This document shows positions 35,171 to 43,283 of a DNA stretch of 64,000 bases, piece after piece. A program made the translations under genes and the position numbers. The first letter of the stretch is position 1. Each line of letters opens with the position of its first letter. The notes under the pieces are model-generated. The model was not told the DNA's origin and searched no databases. It was given only the letters and a program-made list of their open reading frames with translations. Source of the stretch: Erythrobacter rubeus (GTDB lineage: Bacteria > Pseudomonadota > Alphaproteobacteria > Sphingomonadales > Sphingomonadaceae); contig NZ_JACXLC010000001.1 of the NCBI RefSeq assembly GCF_014705715.1, positions 2,665,860-2,729,859 on the forward strand, given 5' to 3'.

Positions 35171-36166
35171 ATGACGGGACGTTATCCAAACACGCGTATG
35201 CGCCGCACCCGCGCAAGCGGCTGGAGCCGCGCGCTTCACCGCGAAAACCAGCTCGCACCGACAGATCTGATCTGGCCGCTTTTCGTGACGGAAGGCTCCG
35301 GCGTGGAGGAGCCAATAGGCACCTTGCCGGGTGTCTCGCGATGGTCGGTCGACGGTATCGCCGCGCGCGCGAAGGAGGCAGCCAAACTCGGCATTCCCGT
35401 GGTGGCGCTGTTCCCCAACACGCCCGCGGAAAAGCGCAGCGATGACGGAGCGGAGGCGCACAACCCCGACAATCTGATGTGCCGCGCGATCCGCGCGATC
35501 AAGGATGCCTGCGGCGACGATGTCGGCGTGCTGACCGATGTCGCGCTCGACCCCTACACCAGCCACGGACAGGACGGGCTGCTCGATGAAAGCGGCTATG
35601 TCACGAATGACGACACCGTGGCCGTGCTGGTCGATCAGGCGATCAACCAGGCCGAGGCGGGCGCCGACATCATTGCCCCTTCGGACATGATGGATGGCCG
35701 GATACACGCGATCCGCATGGCTCTGGAGATGGGCAACCATCCCAACGTCCAGATCATGAGCTACGCCGCGAAATATGCGAGCGCGTTCTATGGTCCCTTC
35801 CGCGATGCGGTGGGATCGGGCGGCCTGCTGAAAGGCGACAAGAAGAGCTACCAGATGGACCCCGCCAATTCCGACGAAGCGCTGCGCGAAGTCGAGCTCG
35901 ACATCGCCGAGGGTGCGGACAGCGTGATGGTGAAGCCGGGGCTCGCCTATCTCGACATCATCTACCGGGTGAAACAGGCATTCGGCGTGCCGGTGTTCGC
36001 CTATCAGGTGAGCGGCGAATACGCGATGATCGAAGCGGCCGAGGCGGCAGGGATCGGGGACCGCGATGCGCTGCTCATGGAAAAACTGATCGCATTCAAA
36101 CGGGCGGGCTGCTCGGGCGTGTTGACCTACCACGCGCCCATTGCTGCGCGGCTGCTGAATGGCTGA
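35171..36166 (+). CDS. hemB: Porphobilinogen synthase (delta-aminolevulinic acid dehydratase), Mg-type
   Basis: A 331-residue enzyme joining two 5-aminolevulinate molecules to porphobilinogen. Schiff-base lysines lie in MSYAAKYASAFYGPF and DSVMVKPGLAYLD. The metal loop reads DVALDPYTSHGQDG, with Ala and Asp replacing the cysteines of zinc enzymes, so it is the Mg-dependent alphaproteobacterial type. ATG 35171 follows the family start (MTGRYPNTRMRRTR). The stop overlaps a GNAT gene by 8 bp. Confidence 0.96.
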   Translation: MTGRYPNTRMRRTRASGWSRALHRENQLAPTDLIWPLFVTEGSGVEEPIGTLPGVSRWSVDGIAARAKEAAKLGIPVVALFPNTPAEKRSDDGAEAHNPDNLMCRAIRAIKDACGDDVGVLTDVALDPYTSHGQDGLLDESGYVTNDDTVAVLVDQAINQAEAGADIIAPSDMMDGRIHAIRMALEMGNHPNVQIMSYAAKYASAFYGPFRDAVGSGGLLKGDKKSYQMDPANSDEALREVELDIAEGADSVMVKPGLAYLDIIYRVKQAFGVPVFAYQVSGEYAMIEAAEAAGIGDRDALLMEKLIAFKRAGCSGVLTYHAPIAARLLNG

Positions 36167-36728
36167 GGCTGGCGCGGGCTTCCGCCACGAGACCGAGCGG
36201 CTGATCCTCCGCGATTGGCGCGAAGAAGACTGGCCCGAATTCTGGGAAGGGACCAATACGCCGACAGTCGCGCGCTGGGTTGGCGGTGTCTTAGGTGAAG
36301 CCGCGATGGCCGAAGGTCGGGCGAAGCTCGAACGCTATGCCCGCGACTACGCCCACACATTCTGGTGCGTCGAGCGAAAGGAAGATGGCGCAATCCTCGG
36401 TTTTTGCGGGCTCAAGCGCTGCACAGACGAAGAAGGGCCCCTCGGCGAAATGGAGGCAGGATGGCGTTTTCGCGAGGACGCATGGGGGAAAGGCTATGCG
36501 AAGGAGGCGGCGACAGCCTCGTTAGAACTCGCCTTTGGCCGGTTCGGTGCTGAGCAGGTGATTGCCATGACCTTAAAGGGCAATAGACCAAGCTGGGGGC
36601 TGATGCTGCGCCTTGGCATGAAGCGGCGCGAGGATCTCGATTGGGACGATCCCACTTGGGAACTCGATGACCCTCGCGTAATCGTCTATGCGATTACCCG
36701 CCAAGAATGGCGAGCGCGAGATGTCTGA
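36159..36728 (+). CDS. GNAT family N-acetyltransferase 1
   Basis: A 189-residue RimJ/RimL-like acetyltransferase: ETERLILRDWREEDW at the start, GWRFREDAWGKGYAKEA as acetyl-CoA site and NRPSWGLMLRLGMKRREDL near the end. It is likely to act on an amino group of a protein or small molecule; substrate unknown. It overlaps hemB and the next GNAT gene by 8 bp each, so all are coupled. Confidence 0.85.
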   Translation: MAEAGAGFRHETERLILRDWREEDWPEFWEGTNTPTVARWVGGVLGEAAMAEGRAKLERYARDYAHTFWCVERKEDGAILGFCGLKRCTDEEGPLGEMEAGWRFREDAWGKGYAKEAATASLELAFGRFGAEQVIAMTLKGNRPSWGLMLRLGMKRREDLDWDDPTWELDDPRVIVYAITRQEWRARDV

Positions 36729-37275
36729 TCTCGTGCTCGAAACGCAGCGGCTCGTGCTTCGCAAGATCGGCGAAAACGATGTCGATATGCATGACAAGGT
36801 GCTGAACACGCCAGTCGTGATGGAGCATCTTGGCGGGGTGATGGAACGGCATGAGATCGAGGCGCGGCACGCCAAAGGCATGGCGATGTTCGCGCGCGAC
36901 GGTTTCAGCTTTCTCTTCGTTCACGAGAAAGCGACGGGCGACCTCGTTGCCTATTGCGGGGTCAAATGGGTCGACAACCCTCTCGCTCCCAATGTCGGCG
37001 ATCACGAGATCGGCTGGGTGGTGCGCGAGGATCGCTGGCGGCGCGGCTATGCTTATGAGGCCATGCGCGCCGTTATCGATTGGGCATTCGGACCAATCGG
37101 CGCGCCTCATGTCGTTGCGCTCACTTGCGACAGCAATGTCGGCAGTTGGAAGCTGATGGAAAAGCTCGGTATGACACGGCGGAAAGACCTCGATTTCACC
37201 GATCCCGGAATGCCCGATGCCGACAATCCGACGATCCAGTACTCGCTCGGCAAAGAGCAGTGGGAGAACCGCTAA
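36721..37275 (+). CDS. GNAT family N-acetyltransferase 2
   Basis: A 184-residue relative of the preceding gene (ETQRLVLRKIGENDVDMH; GWVVREDRWRRGYAYEAM; NVGSWKLMEKLGMTRRKDL). The same domain order and close spacing suggest an old tandem duplication that has diverged. The ATG at 36721 gives the 8-bp overlap; an extension to 36688 is within the first gene. It ends on the first base of the next ATG (TAATG). Confidence 0.85.
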   Translation: MSDLVLETQRLVLRKIGENDVDMHDKVLNTPVVMEHLGGVMERHEIEARHAKGMAMFARDGFSFLFVHEKATGDLVAYCGVKWVDNPLAPNVGDHEIGWVVREDRWRRGYAYEAMRAVIDWAFGPIGAPHVVALTCDSNVGSWKLMEKLGMTRRKDLDFTDPGMPDADNPTIQYSLGKEQWENR

Positions 37276-37841
37276 TGTACCGCCCTGGTGTCAACATCAT
37301 CCCGATCCACGGAAAAACGCCCCGAATCCACGAAACCGCTTTCGTGGCGCCCGGATCGACCATCATCGGCGATGTCGAGATCGGTGCGGGAAGCTCGATC
37401 TGGTACAATTGCGTGGTCCGCGCGGACGTTTTCAAAATCCGGATCGGGGAGCGCACCAATGTGCAGGACGGCAGCGTGCTGCATTGCGATCCGCCGCGCC
37501 CCGGTGACGAAGACGGCTCTCCGCTCATCATCGGCGACGATGTGCTGATTGGACACATGGCGATGGTCCACGGCTGCACCATTAAGGATCGCGGCTTCGT
37601 TGGCCTGGGCGCGATCGCGATGAACAAAGCGGTGATCGGCCATGACGCCATGCTGGCAGCGGGCGCGATGCTCACCGAAGGCAAGGTGATGGAGGACCGG
37701 ATGCTTTGGGCGGGGCGTCCGGCCAAGCCGATGAAAGAGCTGACCGATGCCGCGATTGCCGGCATGAAAATGGGCGTTGCTCACTACGCCGAAAACGCGA
37801 AAGCGCATGCTATCGCGGTGTTCGAAAGCGGGCTTGAGTAA
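37275..37841 (+). CDS. Gamma-class carbonic anhydrase-like protein
   Basis: A 188-residue left-handed beta-helix of hexapeptide repeats (IIGDVEIGAGSSIWYNCVV, VLIGHMAMVHGC). The zinc ligands of gamma carbonic anhydrases fit the three histidines in GSVLHCD, LIGHMAMVHGC; PaaY and CaiE are close relatives. It may hydrate CO2 or be a thioesterase-like hexapeptide protein. It is the last gene of the hemB-GNAT-GNAT run. Confidence 0.87.
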   Translation: MYRPGVNIIPIHGKTPRIHETAFVAPGSTIIGDVEIGAGSSIWYNCVVRADVFKIRIGERTNVQDGSVLHCDPPRPGDEDGSPLIIGDDVLIGHMAMVHGCTIKDRGFVGLGAIAMNKAVIGHDAMLAAGAMLTEGKVMEDRMLWAGRPAKPMKELTDAAIAGMKMGVAHYAENAKAHAIAVFESGLE

Positions 37842-37862
37842 GCTCGATAACCGCGCGACCGC

Positions 37863-38375
37863 TTAGCTCGGGCCTTTTGTCATATAGGGCATCATGTGCG
37901 GCATGAAGTCGATCTTGCCGATGTCCAGCCCCTCACTGCGCAGGATCGCGTATGCCGTGGTGAGGTGGAAGTAGAAATTCGGCAGCGACCAATCGCGCAC
38001 ATATTGCTCCGCGGTCAGAGTGAATTCCATGCCATTGGGCAGGTCCAGCACTACCGTCTCATCGGGCGCAACAAGCTCGTCAGGCGTGACGCTATCGAGC
38101 AGCGCCGCGGTTTCGGACAGTGCAGTCTTCGCGCCAGCGAGAGTGGCCGCGTTTTCTTCGTAAGATGAAAAGCTCCGTTTCGTGAGCCGCGGCAGAGCTT
38201 CCCCCGGTAGATTGGCGACAAACCGCGCCTGGTTGGCAAACGGGTGCATGTCGTCGGCCAGCCGCGACTCCAGTAGTGCATCACCTTTCGGATGCGCTCC
38301 GGCCTTGGTGAGCAATCCGATCATGGTGTCGATGCGGGAGCGGAAAACAGCGATGGATTGGTCGTAAAGCGTCAC
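37863..38375 (-). CDS. DUF1993 family protein
   Basis: A 170-residue DUF1993 protein, related in fold to DinB-like four-helix bundles: MTLYDQSIAVFRSRIDTMIG at the start and RDWSLPNFYFHLTTAYAILRS near the end, with histidines that could bind a metal. The function is unknown. It is convergent with the carbonic anhydrase gene. Confidence 0.85.
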   Translation of the reverse strand: MTLYDQSIAVFRSRIDTMIGLLTKAGAHPKGDALLESRLADDMHPFANQARFVANLPGEALPRLTKRSFSSYEENAATLAGAKTALSETAALLDSVTPDELVAPDETVVLDLPNGMEFTLTAEQYVRDWSLPNFYFHLTTAYAILRSEGLDIGKIDFMPHMMPYMTKGPS

Positions 38376-38466
38376 GTTGCACCTCTCGAACTATTAGTTT
38401 CGAATTGCAACGTATCACGCTGCGCGCCATCAGCAAGCGAAAATGTGAGACCCAGCCTCGCAAGGC

Positions 38467-40062
38467 TCAATCGCGGATCAGCGCGCGCAGGCTTTCTATC
38501 CGGTCTGCCTCGTGCACCGGCTTATCCCAGCGGATACGGTGGATGCGCGGAAAGCGCATGGCGAGACCGGATTTGTGACGCTTCGAGGTGTGCACGCTGT
38601 CGAAGGCGACTTCGAACACCAGCGTCCGCTCGACCTCGCGCACCGGGCCGAAGCGATTGAGCGTGGTCTGCCGAACCAACCGGTCCAGCTTTTTGAGCTC
38701 CGCATCGGTGAAGCCTGAATAGGCCTTGCCGACGGGGAGCAATTCGGCGCCGCCGTCGGGATCACCATCCCAGCAGCCGAAAGTGTAGTCCGAATAGAAG
38801 CTTGAACGCTTTCCCGAACCGCGCTGCGCATACATCAGCACCGCATCGATCAGCAGCGGGTCGTGCTTCCACTTGTACCACAGGCCGACCTTGCGCCCCG
38901 CGATATAGGGGCTGTCGCGCCGTTTCAGCATCAGGCCTTCGATCGCATCCTCGCGCGCGCCCTCGCGGATTTCGGCGAGGTGCTTGAAATCGTCTGCCTC
39001 TACCACCGCGGAGATATCGAAATGGCTGTCGGGTAGCTTGGCCATCAGTGCCTCAAGCGCCGCGCGCCGCTTCGACCAGGGTTGCTCGCGAATATCATCG
39101 CCTTCGATGAGCAGCGCGTCGTAGAGCCGCACGAATGCGGGCGCCTCCTTGAGGATCTTCTTCGAAACGGTCTTGCGCCCGAGGCGCTGTTGAAGCGCGT
39201 TGAAACTTGCCGCCCCGCCTTCTTCGCCGCCTTGGCTTGCGCCGCGAACCAGCAGCTCCCCGTCGAGCACCGCGTCCATCGGCAGCACATCGAGCAGCTC
39301 CGGGAAGGTCGCGGAGATATCATCGCCGCTGCGCGAATAGAGCCGCGTTTCGCCTGCGACGCGCACCAGCTGCACCCGGATGCCGTCCCACTTCCACTCC
39401 GCCGCATATTCGCCAAGATCGACTTCGGTGTCTTCCAGGGGATGCGCCAGCATGAAGGGGCGAAAGCGCGGCCGGTTTGACACGTCGGGCGGATCGCCCC
39501 CGTCCGCGCCCCACGCGAACAGCTCCGGATAGGGCGCTTCCAACGCGTGCCAGTATTCTTCGACCTCCTCGACCGAGACATCGAAGGCCTGTGCAAAGGC
39601 GGTTTTGGCCAGCCGAGCAGAAATGCCGATCCGCATGCCTCCGGTCGCCAGTTTGATCAGGGCAAAGCGGCCATTGGCATCGAGCCGGTCGAGCACCTTT
39701 GGCAATTCCTTGGGCGCGGTGTTCCGGTTGAGCGCGGAAAGCTGGTCCACAACCTGCGCGACGCTCGGCACCTCACCATCGCGCGCTTCGGGTTCCGGCC
39801 AGAGCAGGCTTGCGGTCTCTGCCGTATCGCCAACGAAATCGCGGCTGAGGGTCCACAGCACCGGGTCCACACGGTCCTTCATCAGGTTGCGGATCGTCGA
39901 GCTCTTGACCGCGGGAAAGTCGAGCTCTCCGGTCAGCGCCGCGAGCGCCCAGCCCCGATCGGGATCGGGCGTTTCGCGCAGGTACTCTGCGATCATGGCC
40001 AGCTTGCGATTGCGGCTGGTGGTGTAGACGAGCGTGTCGAGAAGGGCGGCGAACTCCTCCAT
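38467..40062 (-). CDS. ATP-dependent DNA ligase, DNA damage response type
   Basis: A 531-residue ligase. The catalytic lysine is in AAEWKWDGIRVQLV; other nucleotidyltransferase motifs are TRLYSRSGDDIS, VLDGELLV, EGLMLKRRDSPY and GLWYKWKHDPL. It matches the family annotated as cisplatin damage response ligase, which works with a metallo-beta-lactamase exonuclease. The ATG at 40062 overlaps the exonuclease stop by one base. No helicase or PdeM nuclease gene follows, unlike the usual four-gene cluster. Confidence 0.92.
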   Translation of the reverse strand: MEEFAALLDTLVYTTSRNRKLAMIAEYLRETPDPDRGWALAALTGELDFPAVKSSTIRNLMKDRVDPVLWTLSRDFVGDTAETASLLWPEPEARDGEVPSVAQVVDQLSALNRNTAPKELPKVLDRLDANGRFALIKLATGGMRIGISARLAKTAFAQAFDVSVEEVEEYWHALEAPYPELFAWGADGGDPPDVSNRPRFRPFMLAHPLEDTEVDLGEYAAEWKWDGIRVQLVRVAGETRLYSRSGDDISATFPELLDVLPMDAVLDGELLVRGASQGGEEGGAASFNALQQRLGRKTVSKKILKEAPAFVRLYDALLIEGDDIREQPWSKRRAALEALMAKLPDSHFDISAVVEADDFKHLAEIREGAREDAIEGLMLKRRDSPYIAGRKVGLWYKWKHDPLLIDAVLMYAQRGSGKRSSFYSDYTFGCWDGDPDGGAELLPVGKAYSGFTDAELKKLDRLVRQTTLNRFGPVREVERTLVFEVAFDSVHTSKRHKSGLAMRFPRIHRIRWDKPVHEADRIESLRALIRD

Positions 40063-41093
40063 TACTCGTCCTCGTCTTCGCGCCCGACGAGAGCGAGCGC
40101 TCGCGCCTTTCGCTGGCCAAGCTCGCACCACCGCAGCAGTGCCTCTTCGCGGCCATGGGTCACCCACACCTCCTGCGGGTCTACCTCGTCGATGGTCTGC
40201 GTGAGTTCGCACCAGTCGGCGTGGTCCGAGATGACCAGCGGCAGTTCGACTCCGCGTTGCCGTGCCCGTCCGCGCACCCGCATCCACCCGCTTGCCATCG
40301 CGGTGATCGGCTCGGGCAGGCGGCGCGACCACCTGTCATTAAGCGCAGAGGGCGGGGCGACAATAATGCTCCCGCGCATATCATCCTTGCCATGATCGGA
40401 AACCAGACGGAGCTCGCCTAGGGGCACGCCGTGCTCTTCATAGAGGCGGCACATTTTCTCCATCGCGCCGTGGAGATAAATCGGCTCGCTATGCCCGGCG
40501 GCTCTGAGTTCCGCGATCACCCGCTGCGCCTTTCCTAGCGCGTAGGCACCAACCAGCACGCTCTTGTCGGGATTGTCGGCGAGAGCCTTGGTCAGCTTCG
40601 CCATCTCCTCTTCGATCGGCGGATGGGTGAACACCGGAAGGCCGAATGTTGCCTCGGTGATGAAGATATCGCACGGCACGACCTGAAACGGGGCGCAGGT
40701 GGGATCGGCGCGGCGCTTGTAATCGCCGGTAATGACCACGCGCTCGCCCGCATGTTCGAGCAGGATTTGTGCGCTGCCGAGCACATGGCCTGCCGGGATG
40801 TAGGTCGCATCGACTTCGCCCGGCAGGCGGATGGTCTGGCCATATTCGACCGGGATCGCCTTGGTCGGGATCTCGCCGCTCTCATCGGCGACACCCGTAC
40901 GGTAACGCAGCGCCATGATCGCCAGCGTTTCCGGTGTGGCATAGGTTTCCCCGTGTCCGCCGCGCGCGTGATCGGCATGGCCATGGGTGACAAGCGCGCG
41001 GTCCACCGCCTTGCCGGGATCGATCCAGCAATCGGCGGGTACGATCTGCACGCCCCAGGGCTCGGGGCGGATCCAGGAAAACGGGGCGCTCAC
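40062..41093 (-). CDS. Ligase-associated DNA damage exonuclease (metallo-beta-lactamase fold)
   Basis: A 343-residue MBL/beta-CASP-like nuclease. The HxHxDH metal motif is seen in THGHADHARGG, with further ligands in PAGHVLGSAQILLE and ITGDYKRRADP. These partners of the bacterial ATP ligase resemble eukaryotic SNM1/Pso2 nucleases that process cross-links. GTG start at 41093 with GGGGTG upstream. The stop and ligase start share TAATG. Confidence 0.9.
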   Translation of the reverse strand: MSAPFSWIRPEPWGVQIVPADCWIDPGKAVDRALVTHGHADHARGGHGETYATPETLAIMALRYRTGVADESGEIPTKAIPVEYGQTIRLPGEVDATYIPAGHVLGSAQILLEHAGERVVITGDYKRRADPTCAPFQVVPCDIFITEATFGLPVFTHPPIEEEMAKLTKALADNPDKSVLVGAYALGKAQRVIAELRAAGHSEPIYLHGAMEKMCRLYEEHGVPLGELRLVSDHGKDDMRGSIIVAPPSALNDRWSRRLPEPITAMASGWMRVRGRARQRGVELPLVISDHADWCELTQTIDEVDPQEVWVTHGREEALLRWCELGQRKARALALVGREDEDE

Positions 41094-41127
41094 AGGAGTT
41101 TAACACCCCTTGAGCGCAGCCGTTCCT

Positions 41128-43212
41128 CTATTCAGCTGGCGTATCGGTCCGATACTTGTCGAACCACTTGATGACCGCATCGGTTTTTGCAGCGAGCTGG
41201 CTGGGCGACATGGTGGTGTCTCCGTGGCTCGCCCCGGGGGTCACCAGCAAAGCGGTATCCACACCCAGCAGCTTGAGCGCGCCGTAAAGCTGCTCGGCTT
41301 CGCTGCGCGGTGTGCGATAGTCTTCGTCGGCTACCAGAACCAGCGTCGGCGTCTTGATATCGGCCGCAGCAGCCAGCGGAGAGCGCGCCCAATACCCATC
41401 GGGATTCTCCCAAGGCGGGCCCTTCATCCAATAGCGCGAGAAGAACGGATAGCCATCGGCCATCAGCGCCATCGTCGTCCAGTTGATCACCGGCTTGTTA
41501 GAGGCCGCAGCGGCGAACCGATCGGTCTTGCCGACCATCCACGCGGTCAGGATGCCGCCTCCGGAGCCGCCGGTTACGAAGAGGTTGTTCGGATCGGCAT
41601 ATCCCTGCGCAACGGCGGCATCGACAGCGGCCATCAGCTCGGCATCGTTGGGCACAGGATAGGTGCCATCGATACCGTAAGCGAAGTCGGCGCCGTATCC
41701 GGTCGACCCGGTGGGATTGGTGAAGAGCACCGCATATCCCGCGCTCGCATAAAGCTGGTAGTCGCTGGCGAAATGCGGGCCATAGGAAGCAAACGGCCCG
41801 CCATGGATTTCAAGCACCATCGGTACACGCGTGCCTTCCACGTAATCCGGCGGCAAAGTGATCCAGCTTGGAATGTCGGTGCCGTCGGGCATAGTGACCG
41901 TGATCTGCCGCGTTTCGCCGAGGCGCTTGCCCGACAGCTTCAGGTCGTTGAGGTTCGTGAGCTGCCGGGTCCGTCCGCTGCGCGCTACCGATATATCCGC
42001 TGGCCGGGTTGGCGTGCCGCTGGTGAAAGCGAGCGACCCGCCCTCGGAAACGGACCACTGTCCGCCGACATAGGGCCTTGTGTAACCGGGCGAAGCGATC
42101 CGCGCGTCGACTTCACTGACATTGCCGGATGTCGAAATCCGCGCGACCCGGTAGACGCCTTCGTCTTCGTAACCGGCGAACAGGCCGGCATCGGTCCATT
42201 CGAGACTGTCGAAAGAGCGATCGAACCCGGTCGCGATCTGCTGCTGGTTCGATCCGTCTGCGTCCATCAGGTACAGGCGCGTTTCGTGATAGTCGCGGCC
42301 TTCATCATCGAAGCCGAGATAGGCGATCCGGCGGCCATCGGGGCTTACCTGCGGCGATGTGTCGATCCCCTGCCGCGTTGTCAGTTCGGTAATCCCGCCC
42401 GATGCGAGGTCGATCGCGTAGATTTCAGTGTCCTGACCGGCGAGCTCCCAATCCTCGTCGCGATTGCCGCTTATGTAAATGGTCTGCCCATCGCGCGCCC
42501 ATTCGAGCGCGCCGGAATGATTACGATCTCCAAAGGTCAGCTGCCGCGGCGCGCCTCCGGTGGCCGAAACGACGAAAATCTGCGTGAAGCCGGGTTTGAG
42601 GTAGCCTGCGCCGTCATAGCGATAGGTCACGGCATCGGTGATCGAAGGCGGCGCTTTCCATTCGGCGCCTTCCGGTTTGGGTGGGGCACTGCCGAGGCTC
42701 AAAGGCTTTGCCGGTACGCGTGCGGTGTAGGCGATGCGGGTGCCATCCGGGGACCAGCTGATGCCTCCCGGCGATTCGGGTAGCGCGGTGATGTTGGCGC
42801 TTTGCCCCGTGTCCATCCAGCGCACGTGCAGTTCCGGCCCGCCGCCGCTCTCGGTCGAGACATAGGCAAGGCGCGATCCATCGGGCGACCAGCGCGGGCT
42901 GCCATGCGATCCTTCGCCGGAGACCAGGGGTGTTTCCGCACCACTCGACACATTGACCAGCCAGATCGAGCTGACTGCGCTGTCGGTCATGATATCGTTG
43001 GTGCGCCGAACATAGGCAATCTGCGATCCGTCGGGGCTGATCTGCGGATCGGTGGCGACGCTCAGGCCGAAGAGGTCCGCGCCGGTGAAATAGGGGCTCG
43101 GCGCTGCCGCGTCTTCGGTATCCGTGTGATCGTCTGCAGCGAGCGGGCTGTAGGTTGCGAGAGCTCCAGCGAGGATCGAACCTGTCAGGATTGAGAAATT
43201 GCGTCGAAACAT
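41128..43212 (-). CDS. S9 family peptidase (prolyl oligopeptidase type), exported
   Basis: A 694-residue protein with a signal peptide (MFRRNFSILTGSILAGALA, then SPLAAD). Beta-propeller repeats are followed by an alpha/beta-hydrolase domain with nucleophile FVTGGSGGGILTAWM, acid ADEDYRTP and histidine GASHGDTTM. It probably cleaves oligopeptides in the periplasm. It is distinct from the truncated S9 gene at the left edge. A 10-bp stem ends one base before the ATG, so initiation may be hindered (see findings). Confidence 0.93.
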   Translation of the reverse strand: MFRRNFSILTGSILAGALATYSPLAADDHTDTEDAAAPSPYFTGADLFGLSVATDPQISPDGSQIAYVRRTNDIMTDSAVSSIWLVNVSSGAETPLVSGEGSHGSPRWSPDGSRLAYVSTESGGGPELHVRWMDTGQSANITALPESPGGISWSPDGTRIAYTARVPAKPLSLGSAPPKPEGAEWKAPPSITDAVTYRYDGAGYLKPGFTQIFVVSATGGAPRQLTFGDRNHSGALEWARDGQTIYISGNRDEDWELAGQDTEIYAIDLASGGITELTTRQGIDTSPQVSPDGRRIAYLGFDDEGRDYHETRLYLMDADGSNQQQIATGFDRSFDSLEWTDAGLFAGYEDEGVYRVARISTSGNVSEVDARIASPGYTRPYVGGQWSVSEGGSLAFTSGTPTRPADISVARSGRTRQLTNLNDLKLSGKRLGETRQITVTMPDGTDIPSWITLPPDYVEGTRVPMVLEIHGGPFASYGPHFASDYQLYASAGYAVLFTNPTGSTGYGADFAYGIDGTYPVPNDAELMAAVDAAVAQGYADPNNLFVTGGSGGGILTAWMVGKTDRFAAAASNKPVINWTTMALMADGYPFFSRYWMKGPPWENPDGYWARSPLAAAADIKTPTLVLVADEDYRTPRSEAEQLYGALKLLGVDTALLVTPGASHGDTTMSPSQLAAKTDAVIKWFDKYRTDTPAE

Positions 43213-43213
43213 A

Positions 43214-43243
43214 ATCGGCCCCCAAATTGCTCTGGGGGCCGAT
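43214..43243 (-). promoter_or_regulatory. Stem-loop abutting the start codon of the S9 peptidase
   Basis: ATCGGCCCCC (43214-43223) and GGGGGCCGAT (43234-43243) make a perfect 10-bp stem with a 10-base loop. On the mRNA the stem ends one base before AUG and contains any Shine-Dalgarno-like G run. There is no U-tract, so it is not a normal clpA terminator. Confidence 0.6.
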
Positions 43244-43283
43244 CAATCACATTGGCGCAGAAAAATCCAGCCGGGACGCACTA

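Noticed and set aside
36159..37275. Tandem GNAT genes as a single frameshifted gene
   Set aside because: Each contains a full start motif, acetyl-CoA site and C-terminal motif, so they are two proteins.
41110..42783. Open frame of 557 codons opposite the second S9 peptidase
   Set aside because: The peptidase frame has signal peptide and catalytic triad; the opposite one has none.
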